Assembly: GCA_015272395.1 (NCBI GenBank)
Contig: JACYLQ010000007.1
Span: 248,001-312,000, forward strand
Direction of reading: 5' to 3'
DNA length: 64,000 nt
From: Calothrix sp. C42_A2020_038
Lineage (GTDB): Bacteria > Cyanobacteriota > Cyanobacteriia > Cyanobacteriales > Nostocaceae
Each line of letters opens with the position of its first letter. Within the stretch, counting starts at the first letter, position 1. Shown piece by piece: positions 29,970 through 38,302 of the stretch. Under the pieces are notes generated by a model that was not told the DNA's origin, ran no database searches, and saw nothing but the letters and a program-made list of their open reading frames with translations. The position numbers and the translations under genes are program-made.

Positions 29970-30295
29970 CCCACATTCCGCAGGTAAGAGAGGAGATCAA
30001 TGGTATTTTTGATTAATGACACCATCATTATCAGAAATCAGAGTACAAGATATTGATCACTGCGGCATAGCGGCAGGGATAATAGACCAAATGTGTTTGG
30101 TAGAACAAATCAAGCTTCTTGGAATCCTTGTCCAACCCCCTTGGGGTTGGACAAGGTAGTTCAATCATCTGGTAACTGTCGCTGGCTTTCAACACATTAC
30201 CAATCTGACTGACGAGCGGCGATGGATTCTCCAATTTTTTGGTGCGCCTTGCCGAAAATATTATCTTCTTACCTGATTCACCTGCGGAATGTGGG
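29970..30295 (+). mobile_element. internally deleted IS1634-type element (left)
   Basis: A 326-bp mini-element with both terminal inverted repeats (CCCACATTCCGCAGGT at 29970; ACCTGCGGAATGTGGG at 30280-30295). Inside, ATG 30016 opens the DUF4277-type N-terminus 'SEIRVQDIDHCGIAAGIIDQ' up to about 30111. A perfect 14-bp hairpin CCTTGTCCAACCCC (30126-30156) marks the deletion junction. The frame resumes at about 30163 with the transposase C-terminus 'NLTDERRWILQFFGAP...KYYLLT' and stop at 30274. The catalytic DDE centre is gone, making it MITE-like. Its inner end truncates an ABC-transporter gene. Confidence 0.8.
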
Positions 30296-30454
30296 TTCGA
30301 CTACCACATCTACGGCAATACCCATCAGATAAGGTGGTGCTAGGTCTAATAGGGTACGTAGAATCGAACAAATAATTGCACCCCAAATTTGAGTTTGATC
30401 GGGTTTAGTATAGCGCAGTAGACACGAGAGGGGGTGAGATGGAGGTTTTGACAT
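30296..30454 (-). pseudogene. ABC transporter permease/ATPase, 5' stump
   Basis: Only the first ~50 codons remain: 'MSKPPSHPLSCLLRYTKP' then 'LLDLAPPYLMGIAVDVVVE', the start of the first membrane helix of a fused permease/ATP-binding exporter. The frame runs straight into the IS terminus at 30295 and stops within it. The rest of the gene is absent on the other side, where psbK lies. A start at 30472 is also possible. Such exporters sit in siderophore clusters, which fits the neighbouring genes. Confidence 0.7.
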
Positions 30455-30568
30455 GGTGATGGGCAGGTTCATAAAGGGAGCAAACTAAAAACTAAGCTTT
30501 TTTATAAAAATTGACTTTCTGCAATTAAATCGAATGAGATAATTTCCAGATGTGCATCTAGTCTAGAT

Positions 30569-31414
30569 ATGGCAAAATCTTCCGATATTAGTAGCAAAAA
30601 AATTATTAATCTTGCCCCCGATAAATGGGTAAAGTGGGTGACTAATATTCCCGACACCATAGTTAAAGAAATTCTGAATTCTGAGTATCAATGGATTAGT
30701 TGAGAAAATGATGTATTAATTTGTGCGGAGAGTCGTGAATATGGAAAATTTCCGGTTCTCAACGAAGTACAAATACGCTATAAATCAGATATGCTATTGC
30801 GTATTAATGCTTATATTGCTTTAGCCAGGGAAAAATATAAGTTACCAATTTATTCAGTATTGATTAATATTCTCCCAGATGGAAATGTCAACATACCTAA
30901 CTGCTACGAGTCAAATTTTGCTGGGTTACAAACGCGTCAAGATTATCGGGTGATTAATTTCTGGGAAGTTGATGTCAACGTTGCTTTTCAACAAGAAATT
31001 TTATCGTTGCTTCCCTTTGTACCTATACTCAAAGGAGGAGATGACGAGTCAACAATTCGAGAAGCATTAAGATTGCTGCGTGCTGATGAGCAGTTAAATC
31101 AGTTGGAGACGGTTTTAGCATTTTTTGCTACCTTTGTGTTAGAGAGTGAATTAGTTCAACAAATCATGAGGTGGGATATGGCAATTTTACGTGAGTCTCC
31201 TTGGTATCAGGAAATTGATAAACGTGGGGAAGTACGGGGACGACGAAAAGAAATTTTGTCTAGCATAGAAATGAGCTTAGAGGCGAAATTTGGCAGCGAT
31301 GGGTTAAAGTTATTTTCTCAAGTTTCCCCAATTTCTGATGTCGATAGATTAAGAGAGATTTTACGTAGCATTGTTGTTGCAAATAGGATTGAAGAAGTCC
31401 GAGGAATTTTGTGA
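30569..31414 (+). pseudogene. Rpn family PD-(D/E)XK nuclease-like gene with nonsense codon
   Basis: The full frame starts 'MAKSSDISSKKIINLAPDKW' at 30569 and matches a large cyanobacterial Rpn-like family to its end. It is broken by TGA at 30701-30703 after '...SEYQWIS', where relatives as I remember them have Arg; one CGA-to-TGA change explains it. Downstream 'LNEVQIRYKSDM' and 'NFAGLQTRQDYRVINFWEVDV' carry the nuclease-fold elements. A shorter product could start at ATG 30791 but would lack the N-terminal part of the fold. Such genes are often multicopy and linked to mobile DNA. Confidence 0.75.
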
Positions 31415-31525
31415 TTTGATTTTGTAGTTAGTAAGTAATTACGAATTACGAATTACGTCGCAGTCGATATTTACGAAATGATTGTGTCGATAGTATGAGG
31501 AAAACCCCCGTTGATAATTACTAAT

Positions 31526-31906
31526 TTACGAATTATTTTGTGGGGGAATTTGTGCGAAAATAGCAGGCTGCAATATTTCGGGAGTTTTTTTCCAAACTAC
31601 ATTTCCTTTATTACTGTTGATGTACAGTTGCATAAAGTCTAGTAAGGCTGTGGCAATTTCTCCAGGGGTGACATTGACGAAGAGATAGGTGGGTTTATCT
31701 GGACTGGCGACGGATACAACACAGCCATGATTGCACGCCCATAAGCAGCCTACTGGTTGAATTTCAATTTCATTATTTGGGAATTTTTCGGCGCATAAAG
31801 TGTTTAGTTGGTCAAGTAAAATAGTGCCATCAAATGGGGGATTATCTGGTCGTTTTTCAGATGAACGGTGGCAGGATTTACATACGAATACGGTGTGTTT
31901 GGGCAT
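31526..31906 (-). CDS. DUF1636 metal-binding protein
   Basis: A 126-residue protein with cysteine motifs 'FVCKSCHRS' and 'VGCLWACNHGCVVSV', the DUF1636 pattern, resembling thioredoxin-like 2Fe-2S ferredoxins. Genes of this family often accompany iron or metallophore transport genes in cyanobacteria and proteobacteria, but the function is unproven. It starts three bases after the fecB-type stop, as the last gene of the TonB receptor-fecB-DUF1636 operon. Confidence 0.82.
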   Translation of the reverse strand: MPKHTVFVCKSCHRSSEKRPDNPPFDGTILLDQLNTLCAEKFPNNEIEIQPVGCLWACNHGCVVSVASPDKPTYLFVNVTPGEIATALLDFMQLYINSNKGNVVWKKTPEILQPAIFAQIPPQNNS

Positions 31907-31909
31907 GGT

Positions 31910-32902
31910 TTAAGGTGTGTTGATGAGGTATTTTTCCAGATCATCAAGGATGACATCTGCGGCTAAGGGAGTTCGACCTCGCCAAGCAGTAGGATCAACA
32001 GAGTACACGCGCTTTTGCTGTACAACTTTGAGCTTTGCCCAGAGGGGATTTTTCTGAAGTCGCTTGAAATCTCGCTCACCAGTTTCTCGACCACCGTACA
32101 CGGCAACAAACATCACATCCCCATCTACCATGTCCAGACTTTCCTCCGAGAAGCGAAATCCTACCCTTGACTTGCCTTGTTGGGAGGGGGGACCCTGAAG
32201 TCCGACATCACTTAACACAGAGCCTGCGAAAGACTGTTCACTAAGAATTCCTCCACAACAAAAGAAGATAAATGAGATGGTTTTATGCCTATAGCGATCG
32301 CCTAATGCGGTTTTCAATTTCTCAACCCGTTGCTGGTAATGCTGCCAAACTTTTGCTGCTGCTTCCTGGCGATTTAAAACTTTAGCCATAAAATTGAAAT
32401 ACCACTTCCAATTTTGCTGGTCATCACGACGGTTGCCATCGAGCCAGTCATAAAAGACAGTTGGTGCGATCGCAGAGAGTTGAGGATAAATAGCTTGGTG
32501 ATTATGCTGCCATCCAATCATCACATCCGGTTTGAGTAAAATCATCCGCTCAATACTTGGCTCTGCCCATATTCCTAATAGTTCTATTCCTTTTGTTTTG
32601 TCTTGTAAATAATTGGGAAATGGAAAACGATGGTCATATTCAAAGACACTGGCAATGGGTTTGATCCCCAGTGCAATTGCATTGCCCAAAGCAGATGGAT
32701 TCAATGCCACAACTCGCTGAGGATCTTTGGGGATACAGGCTTTCCCTAGACTATGCTGCATGATATAACAGTCACTACCAGAAGAAATACTTCTCCTGAC
32801 ATCTTTCGGACTGGAAGGATGACAAGCAACCATCAACCAAGCCATAAGGAATCCTAGCAGGAGCAGCAATATGGGATAACCGAATGGTTTGCCCTTGATC
32901 AT
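31910..32902 (-). CDS. iron-siderophore ABC transporter substrate-binding lipoprotein
   Basis: A 330-residue periplasmic binding protein of the FecB/FhuD class. Signal peptide with lipobox LMVAC near residue 27, then 'PQRVVALNPSALGNAIALG' and 'LLKPDVMIGWQ', typical of cluster A-II siderophore binders. It captures ferric siderophore imported by the TonB receptor encoded 20 bases upstream and hands it to an inner-membrane permease, which is not in this window. Contains both GCGATCGC sites found in the window. Confidence 0.88.
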   Translation of the reverse strand: MIKGKPFGYPILLLLLGFLMAWLMVACHPSSPKDVRRSISSGSDCYIMQHSLGKACIPKDPQRVVALNPSALGNAIALGIKPIASVFEYDHRFPFPNYLQDKTKGIELLGIWAEPSIERMILLKPDVMIGWQHNHQAIYPQLSAIAPTVFYDWLDGNRRDDQQNWKWYFNFMAKVLNRQEAAAKVWQHYQQRVEKLKTALGDRYRHKTISFIFFCCGGILSEQSFAGSVLSDVGLQGPPSQQGKSRVGFRFSEESLDMVDGDVMFVAVYGGRETGERDFKRLQKNPLWAKLKVVQQKRVYSVDPTAWRGRTPLAADVILDDLEKYLINTP

Positions 32903-32922
32903 GTCTTAAACTCCTTAATGCC

Positions 32923-35673
32923 TTAAAACGTCCAAGAAACCGTGCCTTGAAGCGTAAACGGCTCACCATAGGAGATACGGTTGCGGCTGAACGCTCCATC
33001 AAAGTAAGTTATGTCAAAGAGGTTACGGATGTTAATTGCGGCTCGGAACCGATCCTGCTTATAAAAAACTGCCAAATCCGTCGTCAGGTAACTTGGCAAT
33101 TCAAAGGTGTTGGTATTGTCCCCTGCGCGATCACCCACATAAAACAGTCCCAATCCCAACCCTACACCTCGCAAATCTCCCTGTTGAATTTCGTAGGTTG
33201 TCCATAAGCTAACCGTGTGGGGAGTCGTCCTTTGAAAGCGTTTACCCACTTCGGCGGGGATGTTACTTCGAGTAATGCGAGAATCGTTATAGGCATAGCC
33301 TGCGAAGATATTCCAACCCGGTAAAATCTCCCCTGCAAGACTCAGTTCAATACCACGGCTATTTTGCTCTCCGGTCTGCACCGAGAACCCAGGATTGTCC
33401 GGATCGCTGGTCAATACATTCGAGCGAGTAACGTCATATAATGCGAGGGTTGTAGTAAGTCGATCACTTAAGTCTGATTTTATACCAAATTCGTACTGTG
33501 TTCCTCTACTGGGCTGAAAGGGGTTTCGTGTAAAGGATAAGCCAATAGTTGGCTCAAAGGATCTACTGTAGTTGGCATAGAAAGAGATAGGCGGAATCGG
33601 TTGATAGACAATTCCTACACGCGGACTGAAGGCATTACCCGATTGAACGGGTGCAGGATTCCCAAAATCTCCCGTTTGGGTGAAGGTATCAAAACGACCA
33701 CTTAACAACACTTTTAGGTTATCTGTTAAGTCAATTCGATTTTGCAGCAAGATACCCAGTTCATCAGTGGTAATGCTGTCGTCGGTAGCAGGGGTAAGTG
33801 ATCCTAAGGCTTGACCATAAATTGGATTAAATATATCGATCGAGGGTACAGTTCTTCTGCCAGCAGGATTGGCGCGATAAGTGTTTCTGCTCAGATCAAA
33901 ACCAAAAAGCAGTTCATGCTTAATAGAACCCGTCGAAAACTTACCAACGACATTGTTTGCTAACCTGTATTCACGAAATTGGTCATTAAGACCAAAGAAA
34001 GATCTAGGTAGTGTCCGATTATCTGCTGCCAGCGTGCCTGGTACTATCGAAACCCCATCGACATCTAGGCTGTCATACCTGAATTTAGTATTGAATGACC
34101 AACTGTTACTAAATCGATGGTCTAATGTAGTGGTAATCCGGAATTGAGTGTTATTTTCAACTCCTTCATTGACGTTGACATTACGAGGAATCTGACCATT
34201 CGGATTCGGCAGTACTGTTCCCACTGCAGGCAAGCCCAGAGGTACTCGCTCATTGGTCAAGTCTTTGTAAACCCCCTCAATGCTAAGGTTTGTATTTTTG
34301 CCCAAGGCAGCACTGATCACAGGTGCAATGACAAAGTTTCTCAGGTTATTTCCATCCAGAAAAGAACCTTGGTCTCGATAGGACGCATTGACTCGATAGA
34401 GGACTCTTTTGTTTGGATCAAGTGGCCCTGAAAAATCGACTTCACCTCGGTAGAGATTAAAACTACCGATGGTTGCTTCTGCAAAGTAGTAAGGCTCACT
34501 CAGAGGTTGCTTGGTGATATAGTTGACAGTACCACCTGGAGATAAAGAACCAAACAGGACTGCATTAGGACCCTGAAGCACCTCGATTCTATCAATTCCC
34601 GTGAGATCTGGGCCAATATTCGCACCAACGCCATTGAAGACGCGATTTACGAAGCCATCGAGGGCAGTTGAACTAAAGAAACCTCTGACCAAGATACGCG
34701 GTGCAGTAAAGTTGGAGGGGGCAGCGTTACGCACACTAGGAGCATTCCGCAAGGCAGTTGGGACATCTGCTCGTTGATCCCGTAAAACCTGCTGTGGAAT
34801 AACTTGAATCGATTGGGGAATATCCCGCAATGGTGTATCAGTTCGCGTCGCCGTACTTGCATTGGGTACACGATACCCTGTATCTTGCTGTCCGGTAACT
34901 ATTAACTCAATCGAGTCATCCTGTTGTGTTACTGGTTCATCTGGCGGTGTTTCACTCGTCGTCGGCTGTTCAACTTCAGGCTGCATTGCAGTTGTCGTCG
35001 CAGGTATCAAAGCAAAAATAAACCCTTCATCGCTATCAAATAACTCAATGGTTGGCAATCCTGTTTCCCCTGCTACTGTCACCCGAATCGTATTAGCATC
35101 CAGGTTTATCACTGTTATCTCCGTAATTCCTTCAACTGGTTTTTGAGAACGGAATGTAAACCCATCGCCATTGGGTAAACGCAGTTGAGCATTAGGAATA
35201 TCAGCGATAAAATTATTCTCAGCACTGCGATTAGTGATTTGTAGCTGTTCCCCTTTAGTCGTCTGTAAAATCACCTCCACACCTTGTTCAGTGGGATTAG
35301 CTTGTACTCCTGTTACCTGTATTACCTCTGAGGAAACTGGCGACTGCACAAGTAGTTCTGCACTCTGGGAAATCTGCTCAATCTCACTCAGTTGAATAGT
35401 ATTTCTGTTTGATTGATCAGACTTTTCTCTCTGCAAAGAGCTTGCCACTTGCGACTGAAAATATCGGTGCTTTCTATTACTAAGAGTCAATACTGGAGAT
35501 TTACTGTTGACAAACTCCTGAAATCTAGCTCCAACTGTGTCTTTGAATGTCGATTCCCCTACCGTTGCAGTGGAAGATTCACCTTGATTTGTCTCACTTC
35601 TAGCAGGAGTGCTAATCAACACCACAACTGCACCCGTCAGCAACAGACTTTGAAACAATTTATCTAACTTCAT
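32923..35673 (-). CDS. TonB-dependent siderophore receptor with AMIN domain
   Basis: A 916-residue outer-membrane receptor. Signal peptide (about 1-26), an AMIN-like domain at about 115-225 as in cyanobacterial receptors, then a TonB-box-like IELIVTG near 252. The plug domain follows ('DIPQSIQVIPQQVL', 'RILVRGF', 'IDRIEVLQGPNAVLFG.L.PGGTVNY'). A 22-strand barrel ends in the aromatic C-terminus 'TLQGTVSWTF'. First gene of the receptor-fecB-DUF1636 operon. The AraC-type regulator upstream probably controls it with its ferric siderophore as co-inducer. No convincing Fur box seen. Confidence 0.93.
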   Translation of the reverse strand: MKLDKLFQSLLLTGAVVVLISTPARSETNQGESSTATVGESTFKDTVGARFQEFVNSKSPVLTLSNRKHRYFQSQVASSLQREKSDQSNRNTIQLSEIEQISQSAELLVQSPVSSEVIQVTGVQANPTEQGVEVILQTTKGEQLQITNRSAENNFIADIPNAQLRLPNGDGFTFRSQKPVEGITEITVINLDANTIRVTVAGETGLPTIELFDSDEGFIFALIPATTTAMQPEVEQPTTSETPPDEPVTQQDDSIELIVTGQQDTGYRVPNASTATRTDTPLRDIPQSIQVIPQQVLRDQRADVPTALRNAPSVRNAAPSNFTAPRILVRGFFSSTALDGFVNRVFNGVGANIGPDLTGIDRIEVLQGPNAVLFGSLSPGGTVNYITKQPLSEPYYFAEATIGSFNLYRGEVDFSGPLDPNKRVLYRVNASYRDQGSFLDGNNLRNFVIAPVISAALGKNTNLSIEGVYKDLTNERVPLGLPAVGTVLPNPNGQIPRNVNVNEGVENNTQFRITTTLDHRFSNSWSFNTKFRYDSLDVDGVSIVPGTLAADNRTLPRSFFGLNDQFREYRLANNVVGKFSTGSIKHELLFGFDLSRNTYRANPAGRRTVPSIDIFNPIYGQALGSLTPATDDSITTDELGILLQNRIDLTDNLKVLLSGRFDTFTQTGDFGNPAPVQSGNAFSPRVGIVYQPIPPISFYANYSRSFEPTIGLSFTRNPFQPSRGTQYEFGIKSDLSDRLTTTLALYDVTRSNVLTSDPDNPGFSVQTGEQNSRGIELSLAGEILPGWNIFAGYAYNDSRITRSNIPAEVGKRFQRTTPHTVSLWTTYEIQQGDLRGVGLGLGLFYVGDRAGDNTNTFELPSYLTTDLAVFYKQDRFRAAINIRNLFDITYFDGAFSRNRISYGEPFTLQGTVSWTF

Positions 35674-35771
35674 TTATTTACCTACACTCCCTGACACCAC
35701 TTGGCACTATTTAATAAATCTTCTTAACTAAACTGGCAGTGTATATATAATAAGGAATTCGTATTTTTAAT

Positions 35772-35815
35772 TTGAACGCTAGAGGGATTTTTTTTGAACG
35801 CTAGAGGGATTTTTG
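35772..35815. repeat. tandem duplication at the 3' end of the araC-type gene
   Basis: The segment TTGAACGCTAGAGGGATTTT occurs twice head to tail. The inner copy contains the last codons and stop of the regulator gene, and the outer copy lies beyond the stop. This is a recent small duplication with no effect on the protein. Confidence 0.7.
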
Positions 35816-36820
35816 ACAATGCTGAAAGTATTGTTTGGGATTCAAGCCGAACTTTTTGCGGAAAGCCAAGGCAAAGTAACTACGACTATCAAAACCTACC
35901 CTAGATGCTACTTCTTCGACCTTCATTTCTCCTAATGCTAAAAGTTGCTTGGCTTTTTCCAGTTTATAGTCGTGTAAATATTTAAATGCAGATGTGCCAA
36001 AAATTTGACGAAAACCACACTTTAATTTGAATTCATTTAACCCTACCTGCCGTGCTAATTCTATTAAACTGGGTGGATTCTCTAAATTATTAAGTAAAAT
36101 CTCTTTTGCTTGATATATTTTATCAATATCGCTCAAATTTTTGCTGGGAGAGCGATAATTATCAACATTATCTTTCTGGAATTGCTGACAATAAAGCGTA
36201 ATCAATTCTATCGTCTTACTTTCCAAATACATCTGCTTCATTAAGCCTTGATGAGGACACTTGAGAATATGAGACAATACCAGCCACATTTGCTGTGTAA
36301 TTTCCCCTTGCTGATAATAAGGCTGTACTTTACCACCAATCACAGCTTGATGCAGATAAATTGGTATTTGTTCTAAATCTTCTTCCTCAAAACTTTGAAA
36401 AAATTGCTGCGGTTCAATTTCTAGATAAATTCGTGAAAACTTCTCTCCGGCTTTCCAGTATTCAGTTTCTTTGAGATCACAATTACATTCTGAATAATAT
36501 TTTCCTATTGATTCGTCAGTTATATCCGTTAAACCGTGGCGTTCAATTTTCACTTTTCCTGAGAGAAAAAAACTCAACCCAAATCGAGATTCATCTAAAC
36601 TATCTCTAATCCACACAAGGTCATCAGTAAAATTTACCTCAATTATCTCAACAGATAATCCATTGCGTAACGTTGTCCAGCATCGATGGATATTACAGAC
36701 ATCAAGGACTTTTCCTTGGTGGATAGTTTCAACCCCCTTTGATTGTCTGAAAAATGTACCCTCTTGCTCACTTTCTGCCCACAGTTCTTGCCAGTCTATC
36801 TCTGTAACAATTTTTGTCAT
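35801..36820 (-). CDS. AraC family regulator (PchR-like)
   Basis: A 339-residue regulator. The C-terminal ~95 residues form the double helix-turn-helix ('LIELARQVGLNEFKLKCGFR' and 'VEEVASRVGFDSRSYFALAF' then 'KKFGLNPKQY'). The N-terminal domain resembles PchR-type sensors that bind ferric siderophore. It lies 127 bases upstream of the TonB receptor gene in the same orientation, an arrangement typical of autoregulated siderophore-uptake loci. Confidence 0.9.
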   Translation of the reverse strand: MTKIVTEIDWQELWAESEQEGTFFRQSKGVETIHQGKVLDVCNIHRCWTTLRNGLSVEIIEVNFTDDLVWIRDSLDESRFGLSFFLSGKVKIERHGLTDITDESIGKYYSECNCDLKETEYWKAGEKFSRIYLEIEPQQFFQSFEEEDLEQIPIYLHQAVIGGKVQPYYQQGEITQQMWLVLSHILKCPHQGLMKQMYLESKTIELITLYCQQFQKDNVDNYRSPSKNLSDIDKIYQAKEILLNNLENPPSLIELARQVGLNEFKLKCGFRQIFGTSAFKYLHDYKLEKAKQLLALGEMKVEEVASRVGFDSRSYFALAFRKKFGLNPKQYFQHCQKSL

Positions 36821-36974
36821 GGTTTAATAATAATTCCTCTCATCGTCAAGCTGATATATGATTAGTGCTAGACACTTCACAGATTTACTTGTGTATGCGT
36901 GAAGATGTTTAGATGGTTAGGGTCTGAGTTGGTATTTTTCTGAAGTATATTAATAATTATTAGCAATAACTAGG
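36821..36974. other. intergenic between araC and IS remnant
   Basis: AT-rich, no gene. It should hold the araC-type promoter. No IS terminus is found here, so the right IS copy has lost its inner end. Confidence 0.4.
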
Positions 36975-37516
36975 TAAAAATATTAACATAAAATGTCTTT
37001 AAACGCTACTGGTAAAAAATAAAGGGTCTTTGAGAAAACGAAAACCGCGCTCAGTGTACATGAAACGAGCTTGAGTCTAGGTGTAAACTTTCCTGGTTAA
37101 CTCCAAACTTCTCTGCTGCTGCCAATGCTACTGTCACAAATACTTGTGTTAACCCGGCCTCATACAGTTTGTCCAAAACTCTACCTAATCGGTCATCATT
37201 TAAGTGTTCTGGTTTTATCCCTTCACCTAGTAAATGTTCTGTGGCTTTGCCCGCAAAAAACTTCTCAAATAGGTATAATGGCGCACTTAACAGCCCCAAA
37301 CCATTGAGAGTCATCGCTTTGATGGCTTGACCTGGACTGACTATTTCTTGCTGGTGTGTTCCTAGTATTTGGTTGATTTGTTCTACCAAACACATTTGGT
37401 CTATTATCCCTGCCACTATGCCGCAGTGATCAATATCTTGTACTCTGATTTCTGATAATGATGATGTTATTCATCAAAAATACTATTGTTCTCCTCTCTT
37501 ACCTGCGGAATGTGGG
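36975..37516 (-). mobile_element. IS1634-type element remnant (right)
   Basis: The intact outer terminus ends at 37516, inverted relative to the left copy. Minus-strand frame 37416-37051 encodes the DUF4277 N-terminal domain ('AGIIDQMCLVEQINQI', 'EGIKPEHLNDDRLGRVLD', 'LHLDSSSFHVH'). Next to it, in another frame (37058-37002), lies the C-terminal motif 'TERGFRFLKDPLFFTSSV'. An internal deletion thus fused the ends and shifted the frame. The upstream start is also out of frame compared with the left copy. No inner inverted repeat. Confidence 0.8.
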
Positions 37517-37522
37517 TTATAT
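37517..37522. other. right copy of 6-bp target-site duplication
   Basis: TTATAT directly after the right IS terminus; pairs with 29964-29969. Confidence 0.65.
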
Positions 37523-37633
37523 TTACATCAATTAATAAATTTTAATATTTGTTAACATTTGCCTATAATAGTGGGCAAAGGAATTAGTTTCCATAGTTGA
37601 AATCACAAATAGAGCGTTCGTGAGGTATGTGTA

Positions 37634-37930
37634 ATGGGTAACATGAATTTTGTGAAGGAGAACAAAGAAGTCATCGCAGCAAACGGCGCCAATCTGCGGC
37701 TATCAGCAATGCAAAATGGAATTGATATATACAAAGTGTGGGGCAAAATGATGAATTGCGGTGGTTATGGTCAATGCGGTACTTGCATTGTCGAAATTGC
37801 CGAAGGTATGGCAAATCTTTCACCCCGTACAGATGCCGAAAACCGTATTTTGAAGAAAAAGCCAGAAAACTACCGTCTTGCCTGCCAAACTCTAGTTCAT
37901 GGTCAAGTCAGCATAGTAACCAAGCCTTAA
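37634..37930 (+). CDS. 2Fe-2S ferredoxin
   Basis: A 98-residue [2Fe-2S] protein with cysteines 42, 48, 51 and 84 (C-X5-C-X2-C-X32-C). This is the adrenodoxin/Isc-like spacing rather than the C-X4-C-X2-C of plant-type PetF. It ends '[14 protein letters not shown]'. It probably transfers electrons in a pathway I cannot name. ATG 37634; psbM follows 119 bases downstream on the same strand. It is the first native gene after the foreign block and carries the first GGCGCC site in 8.8 kb. Confidence 0.88.
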   Translation: MGNMNFVKENKEVIAANGANLRLSAMQNGIDIYKVWGKMMNCGGYGQCGTCIVEIAEGMANLSPRTDAENRILKKKPENYRLACQTLVHGQVSIVTKP

Positions 37931-38049
37931 TCGATACGATTTATCGATTGTCAAAGCTTTACTTGCAAAAACATATTTTTTACCACCAATCTTGTAGATA
38001 ATGGTATCCTAAAATTGTTGACTGGATAAGCTAGAGAGGGTTTCTTGCT

Positions 38050-38169
38050 ATGCAAACTAATGACTTGGGATTCATAGCGAGCATTTTGTTCGTACTAGTC
38101 CCCGCCGTTTTTTTAATCCTTCTTTACACCGTCACAGCTAGCCGTGAAGGTAGTAATAAAGATACTTAA
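38050..38169 (+). CDS. psbM: photosystem II protein PsbM
   Basis: A 39-residue one-helix subunit at the photosystem II dimer interface. 'MQTNDLGFIASILFVLVPA' followed by 'VFLILLYTVTASREG' matches PsbM across its full length. No other candidate frame nearby. Confidence 0.95.
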   Translation: MQTNDLGFIASILFVLVPAVFLILLYTVTASREGSNKDT

Positions 38170-38302
38170 GAAGATTGTATCAAAATGACAACATAGGAAC
38201 TGGGTATAGAGTGCAGGGGTATTGGCAAAAACTCAATATATTATAGAAATACTATTGTTTTCCGATCTCCTGTTCTCTATTCCCCATTCCCTATTTGTTT
38301 AT

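Larger units (their letters stand above)
29970..37516. mobile_element. IS1634-bounded composite transposon with siderophore-uptake genes
   Basis: A 7.5-kb block whose two outer ends are the same IS terminus in inverted orientation (CCCACATTCCGCAGGTAAGAG at 29970; its reverse complement ending at 37516). It is flanked by the 6-bp direct repeat TTATAT. IS1634-type elements make short AT-rich duplications of about this size. The inside lacks the GGCGCC hexamer found about once per kb elsewhere and has two GCGATCGC (HIP1) sites near 32295 and 32466, the only ones noticed. Cargo: ABC-transporter stump, Rpn pseudogene, DUF1636, fecB, TonB receptor, araC. Both IS copies are defective, so it is no longer self-mobile. 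Confidence 0.75.

Noticed and set aside
30298-30310. Target-site duplication around the left mini-element alone
   Set aside because: The inner flank (TTCGAC) does not match the outer flank (TTATAT); only the two outer flanks of the whole block match.
35674-35800. Fur box upstream of the TonB receptor
   Set aside because: The region is AT-rich, but no convincing GATAAT-type triplet repeat was seen; control by the AraC-type protein is more likely.
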